From NCBI RefSeq assembly GCF_018219155.1, contig NZ_CP056123.1:1621505-1685504 (forward strand): a DNA stretch of 64,000 nucleotides. Reading direction: 5' to 3'. Position 1 is the first letter of the stretch, and the number at the start of each line of letters is the position of its first letter. The notes under the pieces are model-generated. The model did not search any database. It worked only from the letters and a program-made list of their open reading frames with translations, and was not told the origin of the DNA. The position numbers and the translations under genes are program-made. Origin of the DNA: Moritella sp. 24. Lineage in GTDB: Bacteria > Pseudomonadota > Gammaproteobacteria > Enterobacterales > Moritellaceae. Shown in pieces: positions 19,137 through 29,166 of this stretch.

Positions 19137-19820
19137 ATGTTAAACCTGTTGTTAGTGGAAGATGATTTAGATTTAGCGACCGCTGTGGTTGATTATTTAG
19201 AATTAGAAGACATTCAATGTGATCATGCCATGAACGGACAGGCAGGTTTAAACATGATTATTAGTAATGACTATCACGCCATTATTTTAGATCTTAATTT
19301 ACCAAAAATGGACGGATTAACGGTGTGTAAGCATATGCGCGAGCAGGGCATTGATACACCAGTGTTGATGCTTACCGCCCGTGACAGTTTGGGCGATAAG
19401 TTGGTGGGGTTTGATGCTGGTGCTGATGATTACTTGGTGAAGCCGTTTGCGATGGAGGAGTTAATCGTACGTATGCAAGTATTAGCGCGTCGTCGAAGTG
19501 GTCAAGTGAAGCGTCTAACCTTGGCCGATTTAGAACTCGACCTACAGCAAAAACAAGCCTATCGCGCAGCGCAGTTATTAAAGTTGTCGCCCACCGCGTG
19601 GAAAATCCTTGAAACATTAATGCGCGCGACCCCCAATCCCGTATCTCGAGAAAAATTAATGCAGGCGGTGTGGGGTGATGAACAACCGGACAGCAATAGC
19701 TTAAAAGTGCATATTTATAATCTACGTAAACAACTGGATGCAGGTGATGTGCCGCCTTTGTTACATACGGTGACAGGCTTAGGTTTTGCATTGCGTCATG
19801 ATGATGGAACTGCATCATGA
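19137..19820 (+). CDS. OmpR-family response regulator
   Basis: A 227-residue response regulator: receiver domain (1-115) with ED at 8-9, phospho-site D52 in IILDLNLPK and the KPF switch lysine; then a winged-helix DNA-binding domain (about 125-222, with VSREKLMQAVWG and LKVHIYNLRKQLD). It lies 83 bases after the RND pump gene, with its own AAGGTAAG ribosome site. It overlaps the kinase gene by four bases. It most likely controls the efflux operon it sits in. Confidence 0.93.
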   Translation: MLNLLLVEDDLDLATAVVDYLELEDIQCDHAMNGQAGLNMIISNDYHAIILDLNLPKMDGLTVCKHMREQGIDTPVLMLTARDSLGDKLVGFDAGADDYLVKPFAMEELIVRMQVLARRRSGQVKRLTLADLELDLQQKQAYRAAQLLKLSPTAWKILETLMRATPNPVSREKLMQAVWGDEQPDSNSLKVHIYNLRKQLDAGDVPPLLHTVTGLGFALRHDDGTAS

Positions 19821-21124
19821 AACTAAGACCTAGTTTACGATTATATTTTCTTGGCGCGATGCTGTTTTTAGGTGTGAGTATGGCCATTACTTTTTCAGCA
19901 TTGACTGTGAATTATTTTGTTGAGGGAATGGATTCTGTATTGCGTGGCACTATGGTCGAAGTTGCAGACACAGAAGGGATAGAAGTAAAAGATAATCAAC
20001 CGATTATGTTGTTAGACTTTCATGTGGCGAGTCGTTGGCAAGACTTACCTCGCGAGGCGAGAGATAGCTTTGGAAAACCACCGACTGAGATGTTTGAATT
20101 AAATAAACATATAGTGAAAAAAGAACTGTTTTCTCCTCCTAGTGAAGTGCATTTTGTCATGGTAATGAAAACAAAGCCGGGGCAGTTATTGTATATTTAT
20201 AAGTCTTTTAAAGGCGATTTACATGCGCGATTATCTGATGGGCCGGGTTCGCAATTTGTCTGGATCCCCGTTTTTGGTTTAAGTGGCATTGTTGTTTTTG
20301 CTTTATTGTTGATCATGGTTATGCGCCGTGTCGCTTCACCTGTTGAGGCATTGCGTGACTGGGCCAAATCATTAAATGCCGAGAGTTTACAGCAACCACC
20401 TCCGGAGTTTAAATATAAAGAACTGAATACGTTAGCTACAATTGTTCATAACAGCCTTAACTCAGTACAAGAAAGCCTTGACCGAGAACATGAGTTTTTA
20501 CGCAATGCCAGTCATGAATTACGTACACCCATTGCGGTTATTCGTACTAATGTAGAGTTACTCAATAAAATAAACAGTAAATCACCGATGACGGAAAAAC
20601 AGCAACAAGTGATAGAACGTGTTGAACGTGCTGGTTTTACCATGAGTCATTTAACGGAAACCTTGTTGTGGTTAAGCCGTGACGAATCTTTATTGTTAGT
20701 ACCAGAGTCGGTAAAATTAGACGTTCAAATTAGGCAAACGGTTGAAGATTTAAGTTATTTATTACGCGGGAAGTCGGTTTGTGTTGAACTCAATACAAGT
20801 GAGTGGCAAGTCAAGGTGCCTGCAACGGCCTGTCGTATTGTCTTAGCTAATTTGGTTCGTAATGCATTTCAGCATACTTACCGTGGTGTAGTGACGATTA
20901 CTCAACAGCAAGGTCAAGTGATTATTCGTAATGTTAATGATGATGAAACAAGCGATACTGATAGCACGAATGATCTCGGTTTTGGGTTGGGACTAAAACT
21001 AACTGATAAACTGACCGCTCGCTTTAATTGGCCTCACGAACGGTTAGTTGAATCTTCAGGGCATAAAGTAACGGTTCACTTTACCACCCTGAACGAGACT
21101 AAAACGGTGCCGGATAACGTTTAA
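19817..21124 (+). CDS. sensor histidine kinase of the efflux operon
   Basis: A 435-residue membrane kinase: TM1 at about 10-32, a periplasmic region of about 110 residues, and TM2 at about 152-173. A HAMP-like linker follows, then HisKA with NASHELRTPIAV (phospho-histidine H233) and a HATPase domain with NLVRNAFQHT and the GFGLGLKL box. The sensor region is short and unfamiliar. It is the last gene of the RND operon; its 3' end overlaps the convergent aldo/keto reductase gene by 26 bases. Confidence 0.92.
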   Translation: MKLRPSLRLYFLGAMLFLGVSMAITFSALTVNYFVEGMDSVLRGTMVEVADTEGIEVKDNQPIMLLDFHVASRWQDLPREARDSFGKPPTEMFELNKHIVKKELFSPPSEVHFVMVMKTKPGQLLYIYKSFKGDLHARLSDGPGSQFVWIPVFGLSGIVVFALLLIMVMRRVASPVEALRDWAKSLNAESLQQPPPEFKYKELNTLATIVHNSLNSVQESLDREHEFLRNASHELRTPIAVIRTNVELLNKINSKSPMTEKQQQVIERVERAGFTMSHLTETLLWLSRDESLLLVPESVKLDVQIRQTVEDLSYLLRGKSVCVELNTSEWQVKVPATACRIVLANLVRNAFQHTYRGVVTITQQQGQVIIRNVNDDETSDTDSTNDLGFGLGLKLTDKLTARFNWPHERLVESSGHKVTVHFTTLNETKTVPDNV

Positions 21125-22157
21125 ATACCGACTCGATATCTGCAAGTACCTGTGGTGTTAGTTGGGTTGCAAAGGCGTTAATATTTTCTGTAAGTTGTGG
21201 TAGCGTCGTTGCGCCAATAATAGTGGACGTTACACCGTCAACTTGATCACACCAAGCTAATGCTAATTGGGCTGGTGTAATGCCACATTGGCGGGCAATG
21301 TCAGCGTATTCAGCAGTCGCAAGTTGGGCTGCTTCAGTATCTCTAAATAGTTTGTTGCGTTGTGAGAACGTCCATCGGCTGCCTTCAGGACGAGCATTGT
21401 TTAGATACTTACCTGATAGCATTCCTGTGGCGAGCGGTGACCAAGGTAAGTAGGCAACATCTTCATGTACACAGTTCTCGATTAGATAGGGCCAATCTTT
21501 CGCGTGTAATAAACTGAACTCATTTTGAATCGATACCATGCGTGGTAAATTGTGCTGATCACTGAGTTTTAGGTAGGTATTAATACCCCACGTTGTATCG
21601 TCAGATAATCCACAAAACCGGATCTTACCAGCGTCTACACAGCGTTGTAAGCCAAGTAATATATCAAGCATTTGTGCAGTATGATCAGCACTATTTATAT
21701 CACTGAATCGAATGTCATTAGGCTTGTTTCGGCTAAAATGCGGGTTGGGGCGGTTTGGCCAGTGTAATTGAAATAAGTCGATGTAATCGGTTTGTAAGCG
21801 TTTTAGCGAGGCATCAACAGCTTGTACGACCGAATCGCCAGTAATGGGATCGCCGTTACGAACCCAAGGTAAGCCGGGGCCAGCTATCTTGGTTGCTAAT
21901 ACAATATCTTTACGGCGATGCGGATTTGCTGCCAACCAATTACCGATAATGGTTTCTGTTTTACCGTAGGTATCTGCTGACGGTGGCACTGCATACATCT
22001 CTGCCGTATCAATAAAATTGACGCCCTGTGCGAGTGCGTATTCGATTTGTTGATTCGCGTCTTGCTGATTATTTTGAAATCCCCATGTCATGCTGCCTAA
22101 GCAAACGCGTGACACAGATAAGCCGCTACTACCTAGTGTTGAAAATTGCATTGTCAT
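21099..22157 (-). CDS. aldo/keto reductase (Tas-like)
   Basis: A 352-residue NADPH-dependent oxidoreductase. It starts with FSTLGSSGLSVSRVCLGSMTWG. The catalytic tetrad residues are visible: D and Y in NFIDTAEMYAVP, K in ATKIAG, and H in DLFQLHWPNRP. It has the extended Tas-type inserts (RFCGLSDDTTWGIN, ENCVHEDVAYLPWSPLATGMLSGKY). The physiological substrate is unknown. It lies two bases downstream of the HD-GYP gene, so the two probably share a transcript. Confidence 0.92.
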   Translation of the reverse strand: MTMQFSTLGSSGLSVSRVCLGSMTWGFQNNQQDANQQIEYALAQGVNFIDTAEMYAVPPSADTYGKTETIIGNWLAANPHRRKDIVLATKIAGPGLPWVRNGDPITGDSVVQAVDASLKRLQTDYIDLFQLHWPNRPNPHFSRNKPNDIRFSDINSADHTAQMLDILLGLQRCVDAGKIRFCGLSDDTTWGINTYLKLSDQHNLPRMVSIQNEFSLLHAKDWPYLIENCVHEDVAYLPWSPLATGMLSGKYLNNARPEGSRWTFSQRNKLFRDTEAAQLATAEYADIARQCGITPAQLALAWCDQVDGVTSTIIGATTLPQLTENINAFATQLTPQVLADIESVFKRYPAPF

Positions 22158-22159
22158 CC

Positions 22160-23614
22160 TTATGCTACTTCTTTCTCATTATCATTATAGGTTAAGGCAA
22201 TACTAACAAACATTTGTTCACAATTAAGAAATGCATCGACAACTGCGGGATCAAAATGTGTTCCTTTTCCGGCTAAGATGATCTCTTTTGCTTTATCGTG
22301 GCTAAACGCGGGTTTGTATACTCGCTTTGATATGAGCGCATCATATACGTCAGCCAATGCCATTAATCGACCAGAGAGTGGAATGTCATCGCCTTTTAGC
22401 TGAGAGGGATAACCACTACCATCCCATTTTTCATGGTGACTGAGGGCAATTTCTCGTGCAATAGCAAGAAAACTATTTGAACCCATCTGTTTTTCGGCGA
22501 CTGCAATTGATTCTGCGCCTATGGTGGCATGGGTTTTCATTATTTCAAATTCGTCGTCAGTGAGTTTACCTGGTTTTAGTAATATGCTATCAGGGATACC
22601 CACTTTACCGATATCATGCAAAGGCGCTGACTTATAAAGCAATTCGATAGTGTCATTGGTGAGGTAGGCTTGATACTTGATGTGATTTTGTAATTGAATT
22701 GCTAAGGCTCGCACATATTCTTGGGTACGTAAAATATGACCACCGGTTTCATTGTCGCGGGCTTCGGCTAATGCTGATAATCCGACAATTGCCACATCAC
22801 GTGTTTGTATAATTTCGGCTTTGCTTTGTGATAGTTTATTAAGCATTTCATTAGTGTAATAAGCAATAATACCGAGCTCACCTTGGTGTGAGACTGGTAC
22901 GCGCGCATTAAGGTCACCTTTAGCAGCAGCGATTAATACCCGTTGCTGATTATCTAATAATAAGCGCAGCAGTTGTAACCAGTGATACATAATCGTGCAG
23001 GTATAAGCAATGAGTACTGCGGCGACAAATACAAACTCTTTTACAATACTAATCAGTGCAGCTTGCTCGTCATAGCGCCCCATATTTTCGGTTAACCAAC
23101 GTACATCTTTGATCATAATCATCGCGAGGATTGTTGTTAGCATTATCACGATGAATACAACTAAGGCTGCAAGTTGACTGGCTATCGAATGACGCAGGTG
23201 AGTCATGTTTTCAGGCAGTTGTTTGAACTTAGCGTGTGGATAATGTCTTATTTGTGCTTGCAAGGCTAAATCGAGACTAATTAAGGCACCTAAACAGCCA
23301 ATCCCAAACAGCACTTTCAAACTGCTCTCTATGGGGAAATCATAATAACCTATGTACCAAGCGGCAAGCGCGGATGCACCGAGAATGAAAATGGCTAATT
23401 CGAGTAGCACATTTTTAAAATCAGCGTGATCTGGGAGTAGCTTATTTCTCACGATAAACATGCAGCTAAAAGTGATAAAAGAATAGAGGCTAGTTTGCCA
23501 AATTGAAATAGAATCAATAAATGGACATACGCGACCACCATAAATGCTGAACACGAGCGCAGCCGTAAAATAGTGCCATGCTGCGGTTTTTTTTGTCAGT
23601 AGTAACATAGTCAT
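22160..23614 (-). CDS. membrane HD-GYP domain phosphodiesterase
   Basis: A 484-residue protein with about six hydrophobic segments in the first 220 residues, a HAMP-like helix pair (about 212-265), and a C-terminal HD-GYP domain. The catalytic motifs HDIGKVGIPD and HHEKWDGSGYP are intact, as is ADVYDALISKR. It should degrade cyclic di-GMP and so counteract the GGDEF proteins of this window. The N-terminal part resembles a 7TM-like sensor without a recognisable ligand site. Confidence 0.92.
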   Translation of the reverse strand: MTMLLLTKKTAAWHYFTAALVFSIYGGRVCPFIDSISIWQTSLYSFITFSCMFIVRNKLLPDHADFKNVLLELAIFILGASALAAWYIGYYDFPIESSLKVLFGIGCLGALISLDLALQAQIRHYPHAKFKQLPENMTHLRHSIASQLAALVVFIVIMLTTILAMIMIKDVRWLTENMGRYDEQAALISIVKEFVFVAAVLIAYTCTIMYHWLQLLRLLLDNQQRVLIAAAKGDLNARVPVSHQGELGIIAYYTNEMLNKLSQSKAEIIQTRDVAIVGLSALAEARDNETGGHILRTQEYVRALAIQLQNHIKYQAYLTNDTIELLYKSAPLHDIGKVGIPDSILLKPGKLTDDEFEIMKTHATIGAESIAVAEKQMGSNSFLAIAREIALSHHEKWDGSGYPSQLKGDDIPLSGRLMALADVYDALISKRVYKPAFSHDKAKEIILAGKGTHFDPAVVDAFLNCEQMFVSIALTYNDNEKEVA

Positions 23615-24020
23615 AGGTGCATTCCTTGGCGTTTAACAGCATTTAGTATACTTAGTTTTGATTGAGATACTATTCCCCCAATTTGTATATAATCGGATAC
23701 ATAGCTTATTTAGTTACCGCTAACTTGATAAAATACTTAGTTGTAAATTATATCTATATTAATCATGCTCTTATATGTAAATTCGTATGCTTTAAATGAT
23801 CAATCCGCTAGGGCTTAATGCTCTGACCAGACATTTTTAATCTGTATTCTTTGAAGCGCTGCACATAAACGTGAAACATTGTCGCATTATTCGTTTATTC
23901 CATTGTGAGTACCTAGTCATTGGTAGCTTTGAGTGTTTTAATGATTTTGTACTGAGATTACAGTATGAACGTTGAGTATTTAAATAAGGTTAAGCCGTTT
24001 AGACTTTATAGGACAGAGAA
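23615..24020. other. intergenic region upstream of sigma factor gene
   Basis: A 406-base AT-rich gap between the divergent HD-GYP and sigma-factor genes. A frame of 28 codons from ATG 23965 runs into the sigma gene but has no ribosome site, so I do not call it. No hairpin or repeat stands out. The length leaves room for a long regulated leader. Confidence 0.35.
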
Positions 24021-24875
24021 ATGGAATTATCTCACGAATCGAATGCTTTAGATGCATATATGCAGCAAGTGAACAGAAGTAGCACCTTACTTACAAAGGA
24101 AGAAGAGTACGAGGTTGCGGTCGCTGTAGGTAATGGTGATTTACGCGCGAAAAATCGCATGATCGAAGCAAATTTACGTTTAGTTATTAACGTCGCTAAA
24201 CGTTATCAATACAGTTCCATTCCTTTGGTTGATATCATCCAAGAAGGAAATACAGGATTAATTCGCGCGGTTGAAAAATTTGATGCGAGTAAAGGCTATC
24301 GATTTTCAACATATGCTATTTGGTGGATTAAGAATAATATAGAACGTTGTATTATGAATAGTTCTCGGACGATCCGTATTCCCATTCACGTGGGTAAGAT
24401 GTATAAAAGCATCGCTAAAGTAGCAAGAGAACTCGGGCTTGATGTGGGCAGTGATAATGATCTGGTTGTTATTGCTAAGGTATTAGAAATTGAAATTGAT
24501 GAAGTGATGGACGTATTATCTTATTACTTTAACGAACTCAGTTTAGATAAAAATATTGTTACCGATAATGATTCAGTCACAACACTGTCCGATATTATTG
24601 AAGACGTATCAACGGTAACCCCAAGTGATGAGTTTGAAGGGGGAAATACACGTGATCATCTTCTCGCTTTATTGGACAACTTACCGACGTGTGAGCGGAA
24701 TGTTGTTGAGCTTAGATTTGGTCTAACAGGCGAAGAGCCACTGAGTTTATTGCGTATTGGTGAGCGTTTATCTATTTCTCGAGAAAAAGCCCGTACTATC
24801 ATCCGTACTAGTTTAAGAAAATTAAAACCAAAGTTATTAATGAATAGTGTGCAACAGCACGATTATATTTCTTAG
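24021..24875 (+). CDS. RpoS/RpoQ-like sigma-70 family sigma factor
   Basis: A 284-residue sigma factor. Region 1.2 begins with DAYMQQVNRSSTLLTKEEE. Regions 2.1-2.4 cover about 45-120 (NLRLVINVAKRYQ, DIIQEGNTGLIRAVEKFD, FSTYAIWWIKNNIERCIMN, RTIRIPIHV). Region 3 is at about 125-190 and region 4 ends in LSISREKARTIIRTSLRKLK. It lacks the large region 1.1 of RpoD and is shorter than typical RpoS (about 330). This resembles the RpoS paralogues (RpoQ type) of marine Vibrionaceae. Role inferred: stress, motility or biofilm control. Confidence 0.85.
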   Translation: MELSHESNALDAYMQQVNRSSTLLTKEEEYEVAVAVGNGDLRAKNRMIEANLRLVINVAKRYQYSSIPLVDIIQEGNTGLIRAVEKFDASKGYRFSTYAIWWIKNNIERCIMNSSRTIRIPIHVGKMYKSIAKVARELGLDVGSDNDLVVIAKVLEIEIDEVMDVLSYYFNELSLDKNIVTDNDSVTTLSDIIEDVSTVTPSDEFEGGNTRDHLLALLDNLPTCERNVVELRFGLTGEEPLSLLRIGERLSISREKARTIIRTSLRKLKPKLLMNSVQQHDYIS

Positions 24876-24998
24876 TCTCTAGTGTCTTAGTTAATCGCTT
24901 GCGACTGAATGTGGCAAGCGATATCAAGATGATGTGGTGTTTATATTGATGACTTGTTGTTGCTTTAGATGGCGCATTCGTTGCTATTTTAGCTGTTA

Positions 24999-25493
24999 TT
25001 AATGGCTGTTTTCAAGCGAGAGTAATTGTTGTTTTAGCGCTAAGCCATAAGCATAACCAACGAGTTTGTTATTCGCGCCAATAACACGGTGGCAAGGAAT
25101 GATAATCGGGATTGGGTTTTTGTTGTTTGCCATTCCGACAGCTCTCGATGCATTTGGATTTCCTAAGCCGGATGCAATATCTTTATAACGGCGTGTTTCC
25201 CCGTAAGGTATCTTAGTTAATTGCTGCCATGCATGACGCTGAAATACAGTTCCCACTGGATTTAATTTCAGATCAAATTCTTGACGTTTACCATTAAAAT
25301 ATTCGCGTAACTGTAATTTAGCATCATTAAAAAAAGTACTGGAGTGATGCCAGCCTGTCGCAATATCAATCGTTTTGGTGCCATTATCAATTAGTAATTG
25401 CGTAATACCGTCTTCATTTCCAACTAGAATGATATGGCAATCTTCTTCACCTGAGGGCGTAGTTATTTGAACGGTGAATTTATCGTAATACAT
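24999..25493 (-). CDS. ogt: methylated-DNA--protein-cysteine methyltransferase
   Basis: A 164-residue DNA repair protein. It transfers the methyl group of O6-methylguanine to its own cysteine. The active-site motif IPCHRVIG is intact (cysteine near residue 138). It is preceded by TKIPYGETRRYKDIA and NPNASRAVGMANNKNP, the winged-helix DNA-binding part. The N-terminal domain is of Ogt rather than Ada type. The gene stands alone. Confidence 0.93.
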   Translation of the reverse strand: MYYDKFTVQITTPSGEEDCHIILVGNEDGITQLLIDNGTKTIDIATGWHHSSTFFNDAKLQLREYFNGKRQEFDLKLNPVGTVFQRHAWQQLTKIPYGETRRYKDIASGLGNPNASRAVGMANNKNPIPIIIPCHRVIGANNKLVGYAYGLALKQQLLSLENSH

Positions 25494-25610
25494 AAGGACG
25501 TTACAACTTAAACTTTTAAATATAGATAGTTAAAGTTTAGTTTAAAGTTACAAATTTTATTGTTATCTGGATCGGATAAATGGAAGTGTGCTAGATAATA
25601 ATGAACATAA

Positions 25611-25678
25611 CCAGCAAGTCAGACCAATGGTTTAACTTGCTGGTTTGTTTAGTCTCATACTTAACGATGAGACTAAAC
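25611..25678 (-). terminator. two tandem hairpins after the PAS chemoreceptor
   Basis: Two perfect inverted repeats follow one another: CCAGCAAGT/ACTTGCTGG (25611-25643) and GTTTAGTCTCAT/ATGAGACTAAAC (25647-25678). They lie just downstream of the chemoreceptor stop on the minus strand. Neither has a long U-tract, so Rho-independent action is uncertain. Confidence 0.5.
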
Positions 25679-25683
25679 TATTG

Positions 25684-25709
25684 TGGCACTGTTATGTGGC
25701 ACTGTTATG
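25684..25709. repeat. 13-bp tandem repeat next to stop codon
   Basis: TGGCACTGTTATG is present twice in direct succession, plus four or so bases of a third copy, immediately downstream of the chemoreceptor stop codon at 25715-25717. Confidence 0.8.
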
Positions 25710-25714
25710 TGGAA

Positions 25715-27232
25715 TTATGATGCAGTCGGAATAAAGGTTTTTGCTAAATTACTGATTGTATCTATGTCTGTTTTCAATTCATCCATTTGCGTGACAACGG
25801 TTTCGGTATGTTGCCAGTTTAGTTCAGAACCTTGTTTAATATCGATAACGTGATTATTTATCTCGTTTGATACGACGCTCTGTTCTTCAGCAGCGGTTGC
25901 GATCTGCATTGATAGTTGTGACAGTTGCTGCATTTTTTCATGAATAATCGCAATAGCCTGATCTGATTGCTCTGCTTTTATTACACATTGGTCCGCATTG
26001 TCTTTATTTTGCTTCATCATCACTAGCCAATCATTAATGGTTTCCAACATCGTCGATAAACTTGTGTGAATGTGCTCTGCCGTATCTTGAGTTCGTGAAG
26101 ATAGCGTACGTACTTCGTCTGCGACAACCGCAAAACCACGGCCTTGTTCACCAGCGCGGGCTGCTTCGATTGCTGCATTTAAGGCGAGTAGGTTGGTTTG
26201 GTCGGCAATGGCTTGAATATCTGTCATCAAGCTACCAACATTTTGTGCTTCGGTGTTTAGCTTATCTGCTGCAGTCGAAGCTTGTTCAACTTCATTCGCT
26301 AATTGTCTTACTTCAATTGTGGTGATGTTGATGCCACTTTGCGCTGTTTCACACAGTTTAAATGTCGCGTCAATTTCATCAGATGTCGTCACGCTACTAC
26401 GGACAATCTCATCTGTAGAGCTTAACATTTGTGACATTGCAGTACTGACTTCGGTTAACTCTTGCTGTTGGTGAACTAAGTTCGATCTGATTTGATCTGT
26501 TCCTTTCGATACGGTTATGATCACATCTTGAACGGGTTTTGTTGAATCGAGGGTGCGCTCTAAAATGGCTTTAATTTTGGTTTTAAGCAGTCCCATATTG
26601 AAATCAAAAACACTGGCGGTCCCTTTACCGAAGTAGACTTGGCGACTAACGCTGTCAAACGTGCTTTGCATACGCTGTGCTTTTTGTGCCATTGGAATGA
26701 TATCTTGCCAAAAAACCAGCATGGGTGTGACAGCTGAGAAGAAAGCAATTAATGATGCTGCAAAGCCTAAATAGTTATAAATGAATACTTGAGAAATAAG
26801 GCTGATTAACGTTAAGAAGGCGAAGCGTTGTGTTCGAGTGAATTCAAACAAAAAGCTTTTTCCTTGTAATTTCTTGTATACGTTACTCGCACGGCTAATC
26901 ATTTGTGGCGTTGCTGGTGTGCTGACTTCTTGATGGCCTGTAATTTTACCCTTTTCAAATTGTGGGGTAATAAAGGTATCAAGCCAAAAATCTTTACCAT
27001 TTTTATTCGTTTTGCAAACGACACCCTGCCATGAGAAGCCCTGAGCTAAGGTTTTTCTGACTTCTTCGATGACGACTGCAGGCATGGTTGACGAATCTAA
27101 CTCGCGGCTACTTTTCCCTAATAATGCATCTTGTGAATAGCCTAATGCATCACAATAATCTTTGTTCGCATAAGTATATTCACCCTTGCAGTTTACTAAT
27201 GAAATTAATTGCGCAGAGTTGTCAGTCATCAA
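25715..27232 (-). CDS. Aer-like chemoreceptor with PAS domain
   Basis: A 505-residue cytoplasmic-sensing chemoreceptor. An N-terminal PAS domain (residues 5-110, with [26 protein letters not shown]) resembles the FAD-binding PAS of Aer. A membrane hairpin (about 140-185) follows, then a methyl-accepting signalling domain with the conserved tip [20 protein letters not shown] near residue 345. There is no periplasmic domain, so it should detect an internal or redox signal. Aerotaxis is likely but not proven. Confidence 0.9.
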   Translation of the reverse strand: MMTDNSAQLISLVNCKGEYTYANKDYCDALGYSQDALLGKSSRELDSSTMPAVVIEEVRKTLAQGFSWQGVVCKTNKNGKDFWLDTFITPQFEKGKITGHQEVSTPATPQMISRASNVYKKLQGKSFLFEFTRTQRFAFLTLISLISQVFIYNYLGFAASLIAFFSAVTPMLVFWQDIIPMAQKAQRMQSTFDSVSRQVYFGKGTASVFDFNMGLLKTKIKAILERTLDSTKPVQDVIITVSKGTDQIRSNLVHQQQELTEVSTAMSQMLSSTDEIVRSSVTTSDEIDATFKLCETAQSGINITTIEVRQLANEVEQASTAADKLNTEAQNVGSLMTDIQAIADQTNLLALNAAIEAARAGEQGRGFAVVADEVRTLSSRTQDTAEHIHTSLSTMLETINDWLVMMKQNKDNADQCVIKAEQSDQAIAIIHEKMQQLSQLSMQIATAAEEQSVVSNEINNHVIDIKQGSELNWQHTETVVTQMDELKTDIDTISNLAKTFIPTAS

Positions 27233-27395
27233 GTTACCTATTTATATGTAAAAAATTGGTTAAAAAAACAAAATAACATTGAACTTACTGTTAGTCATCT
27301 GATTGTTCTTGTTTATGCGGTAATTATAACTAATTGATGGTAATTGAGGCGTATTAACAGTCAGGGTTAATATGATAGGGACATTACGAAGGGAA

Positions 27396-27423
27396 CAAAA
27401 AAGCCTAGGGATTAACCTAGGCT
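27396..27423 (-). terminator. Rho-independent terminator of the LruC gene
   Basis: On the minus strand AGCCTAGG pairs with CCTAGGCT around a seven-base loop (27402-27423) and is followed by six T. It lies 30 bases after the LruC stop codon. Confidence 0.85.
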
Positions 27424-27453
27424 GCATTTAGTTTTAAGTTGATTAATTAATGA

Positions 27454-29151
27454 TTAACATTTCCAACAATGAATTGTAGTAGGGAAGTTATACCAAGTTG
27501 GGTTAGATATACCACCTGTTTCAGCCCATGCTTGCATTTGTGGATAAGCAAGTAACACATCGATATATTCATATGGGTGACTCCATGCTGTTGGAATATT
27601 CAATGCAAAAGGATGACCTGTTGCTGTTTGATAATAAGTACTTGTACCTGTGTTTGTTGCATCATCACCAGAGCCAAGTAAGCTTACGTTAACTAAGTCT
27701 GTTGGTGCTTTATCAACAAGGTGAATCTCTTTGCCACGTTGACCCACTTGATAGATAAATGGATTAAATGGTGCACTACCAAGTGATGCACTATCTACAG
27801 GTGTTGTGAATACCATTGTAAATGCGACTGGTACGAGCGCTCTATCATCTCCGCTTTGAGTATTATAATAAGGGAAAGCGTTTGCAGGTAATACATCGAA
27901 AATATTCTCGAATAGTACCATGACTGTTTCACCCGCATGACCTGCTTCTGGCGTAATTGCGCTTGGGGTGCCATCAACAATAAAGGTCGAACTTTCTACA
28001 TTCGCGGCTTCAGTACCTGGGAAACTAATCGCGAATGCATTTGCATAACTTGCACCACGAGCCACGGCTGAACCTGTGAATGTAACTTCTTTAACTTGGC
28101 CTGCAGCATTGGTGATACGATTAAATGTATGCTGAAGTACGAAGTCATTTAGATCATAATCTCCTTTGTTTGGCCATAGATCTTCAAACGCTAATGTTGA
28201 TTGTGTTGAGTAGTTATTAAAGGCACGATCTGGATCGGTTGGGTAATCATCGTTCGCATCTGTTACACCATCTTGGTCACAATCGACGCCCACATCTTCC
28301 CATGTTGCAAATTCTGGGTCACTCGCTAAGCCATTAGAGTCTGTTGCGGTGACTTGTACACGCCATGTTTCACCTGCGACGGTTTCAGCGGCTAATACGG
28401 TATTACCAGTGTGGTCTGTTTTACCGGCTACTTCGTCATCTACTACGCTGCCTTGACCAATATCAACAAACCAACGATATGAGTAGGTCACACTGTCGCC
28501 ATCGGGATCAGCAGGTGTAGGGCCTGTTACACCAACAACAAGATCATCGGTAACTAAAGTACAGGTACTCGGTGTCATTGATAACGTCGGTTTCGACGGT
28601 GGTAGGTTACTGGTTTCCATGTAAGTAATCGTTAACAAGCTGTAATCTAGGGTGGTGATCCAGCCTGCTGCATTCATATCAATATCAACGAATGTATTGA
28701 TAAGTCCATCATCGGTAATGGAGGAGATTGGGAGATCAAATGAGGTTTCAGACCAAGTACCATTTGTTCCTTGTAATAGACCGGGGTTTAAATCGACACC
28801 ATCAACACTGATACCATCATATTCACCATTAAGGCCATGAAACGCTTCTGAATCTACATCATAGGCACGAATGAGTAATGTCGCACTTTGAATTTGGACT
28901 AAAGGATTACTCATTACTTCTGCAAAACTGTGTTGCCAACCGAAATCTGCGCTATGTCCAGATGAAATGCCAAAACCACCCGATCCTGATTGTGTATAGT
29001 GTGGGGCTGTACTTGCTGAGTTAATTTTTTGTGTGTAGGTATACGTACCACTATTATTAACCGTACCTTCTTCTGTTGCAGCTGCTAATACTGAACCTGA
29101 TAATGCAAGTAGACCAAGACAACAGAGCTTATTTAATTTAAATTTATGCAT
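27454..29151 (-). CDS. LruC domain-containing exported protein
   Basis: A 565-residue secreted or surface protein. Signal peptide about 1-25 (GSVLAAA). Residues 30-180 form a first beta domain. A middle Ig/cadherin-like part (about 185-290) includes DPDGDSVTYSYRWFVD. A calcium-binding thrombospondin-type-3-like motif DCDQDGVTDANDDYP sits near 290-305. The LruC domain then begins with LAFEDLWPNKGDYDLNDFVL and runs to near the end, which finishes in CWKC. LruC proteins are known mainly by sequence; a role in surface structures is inferred. It follows a lipoprotein gene by 15 bases and shares its terminator. Confidence 0.85.
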   Translation of the reverse strand: MHKFKLNKLCCLGLLALSGSVLAAATEEGTVNNSGTYTYTQKINSASTAPHYTQSGSGGFGISSGHSADFGWQHSFAEVMSNPLVQIQSATLLIRAYDVDSEAFHGLNGEYDGISVDGVDLNPGLLQGTNGTWSETSFDLPISSITDDGLINTFVDIDMNAAGWITTLDYSLLTITYMETSNLPPSKPTLSMTPSTCTLVTDDLVVGVTGPTPADPDGDSVTYSYRWFVDIGQGSVVDDEVAGKTDHTGNTVLAAETVAGETWRVQVTATDSNGLASDPEFATWEDVGVDCDQDGVTDANDDYPTDPDRAFNNYSTQSTLAFEDLWPNKGDYDLNDFVLQHTFNRITNAAGQVKEVTFTGSAVARGASYANAFAISFPGTEAANVESSTFIVDGTPSAITPEAGHAGETVMVLFENIFDVLPANAFPYYNTQSGDDRALVPVAFTMVFTTPVDSASLGSAPFNPFIYQVGQRGKEIHLVDKAPTDLVNVSLLGSGDDATNTGTSTYYQTATGHPFALNIPTAWSHPYEYIDVLLAYPQMQAWAETGGISNPTWYNFPTTIHCWKC

Positions 29152-29166
29152 ATCTATATCTACCTT

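Noticed and set aside
23965-24051. 28-codon leader peptide overlapping the sigma-factor gene
   Set aside because: It has no ribosome site and its codons run into the sigma-factor start in another frame; chance frame most likely.
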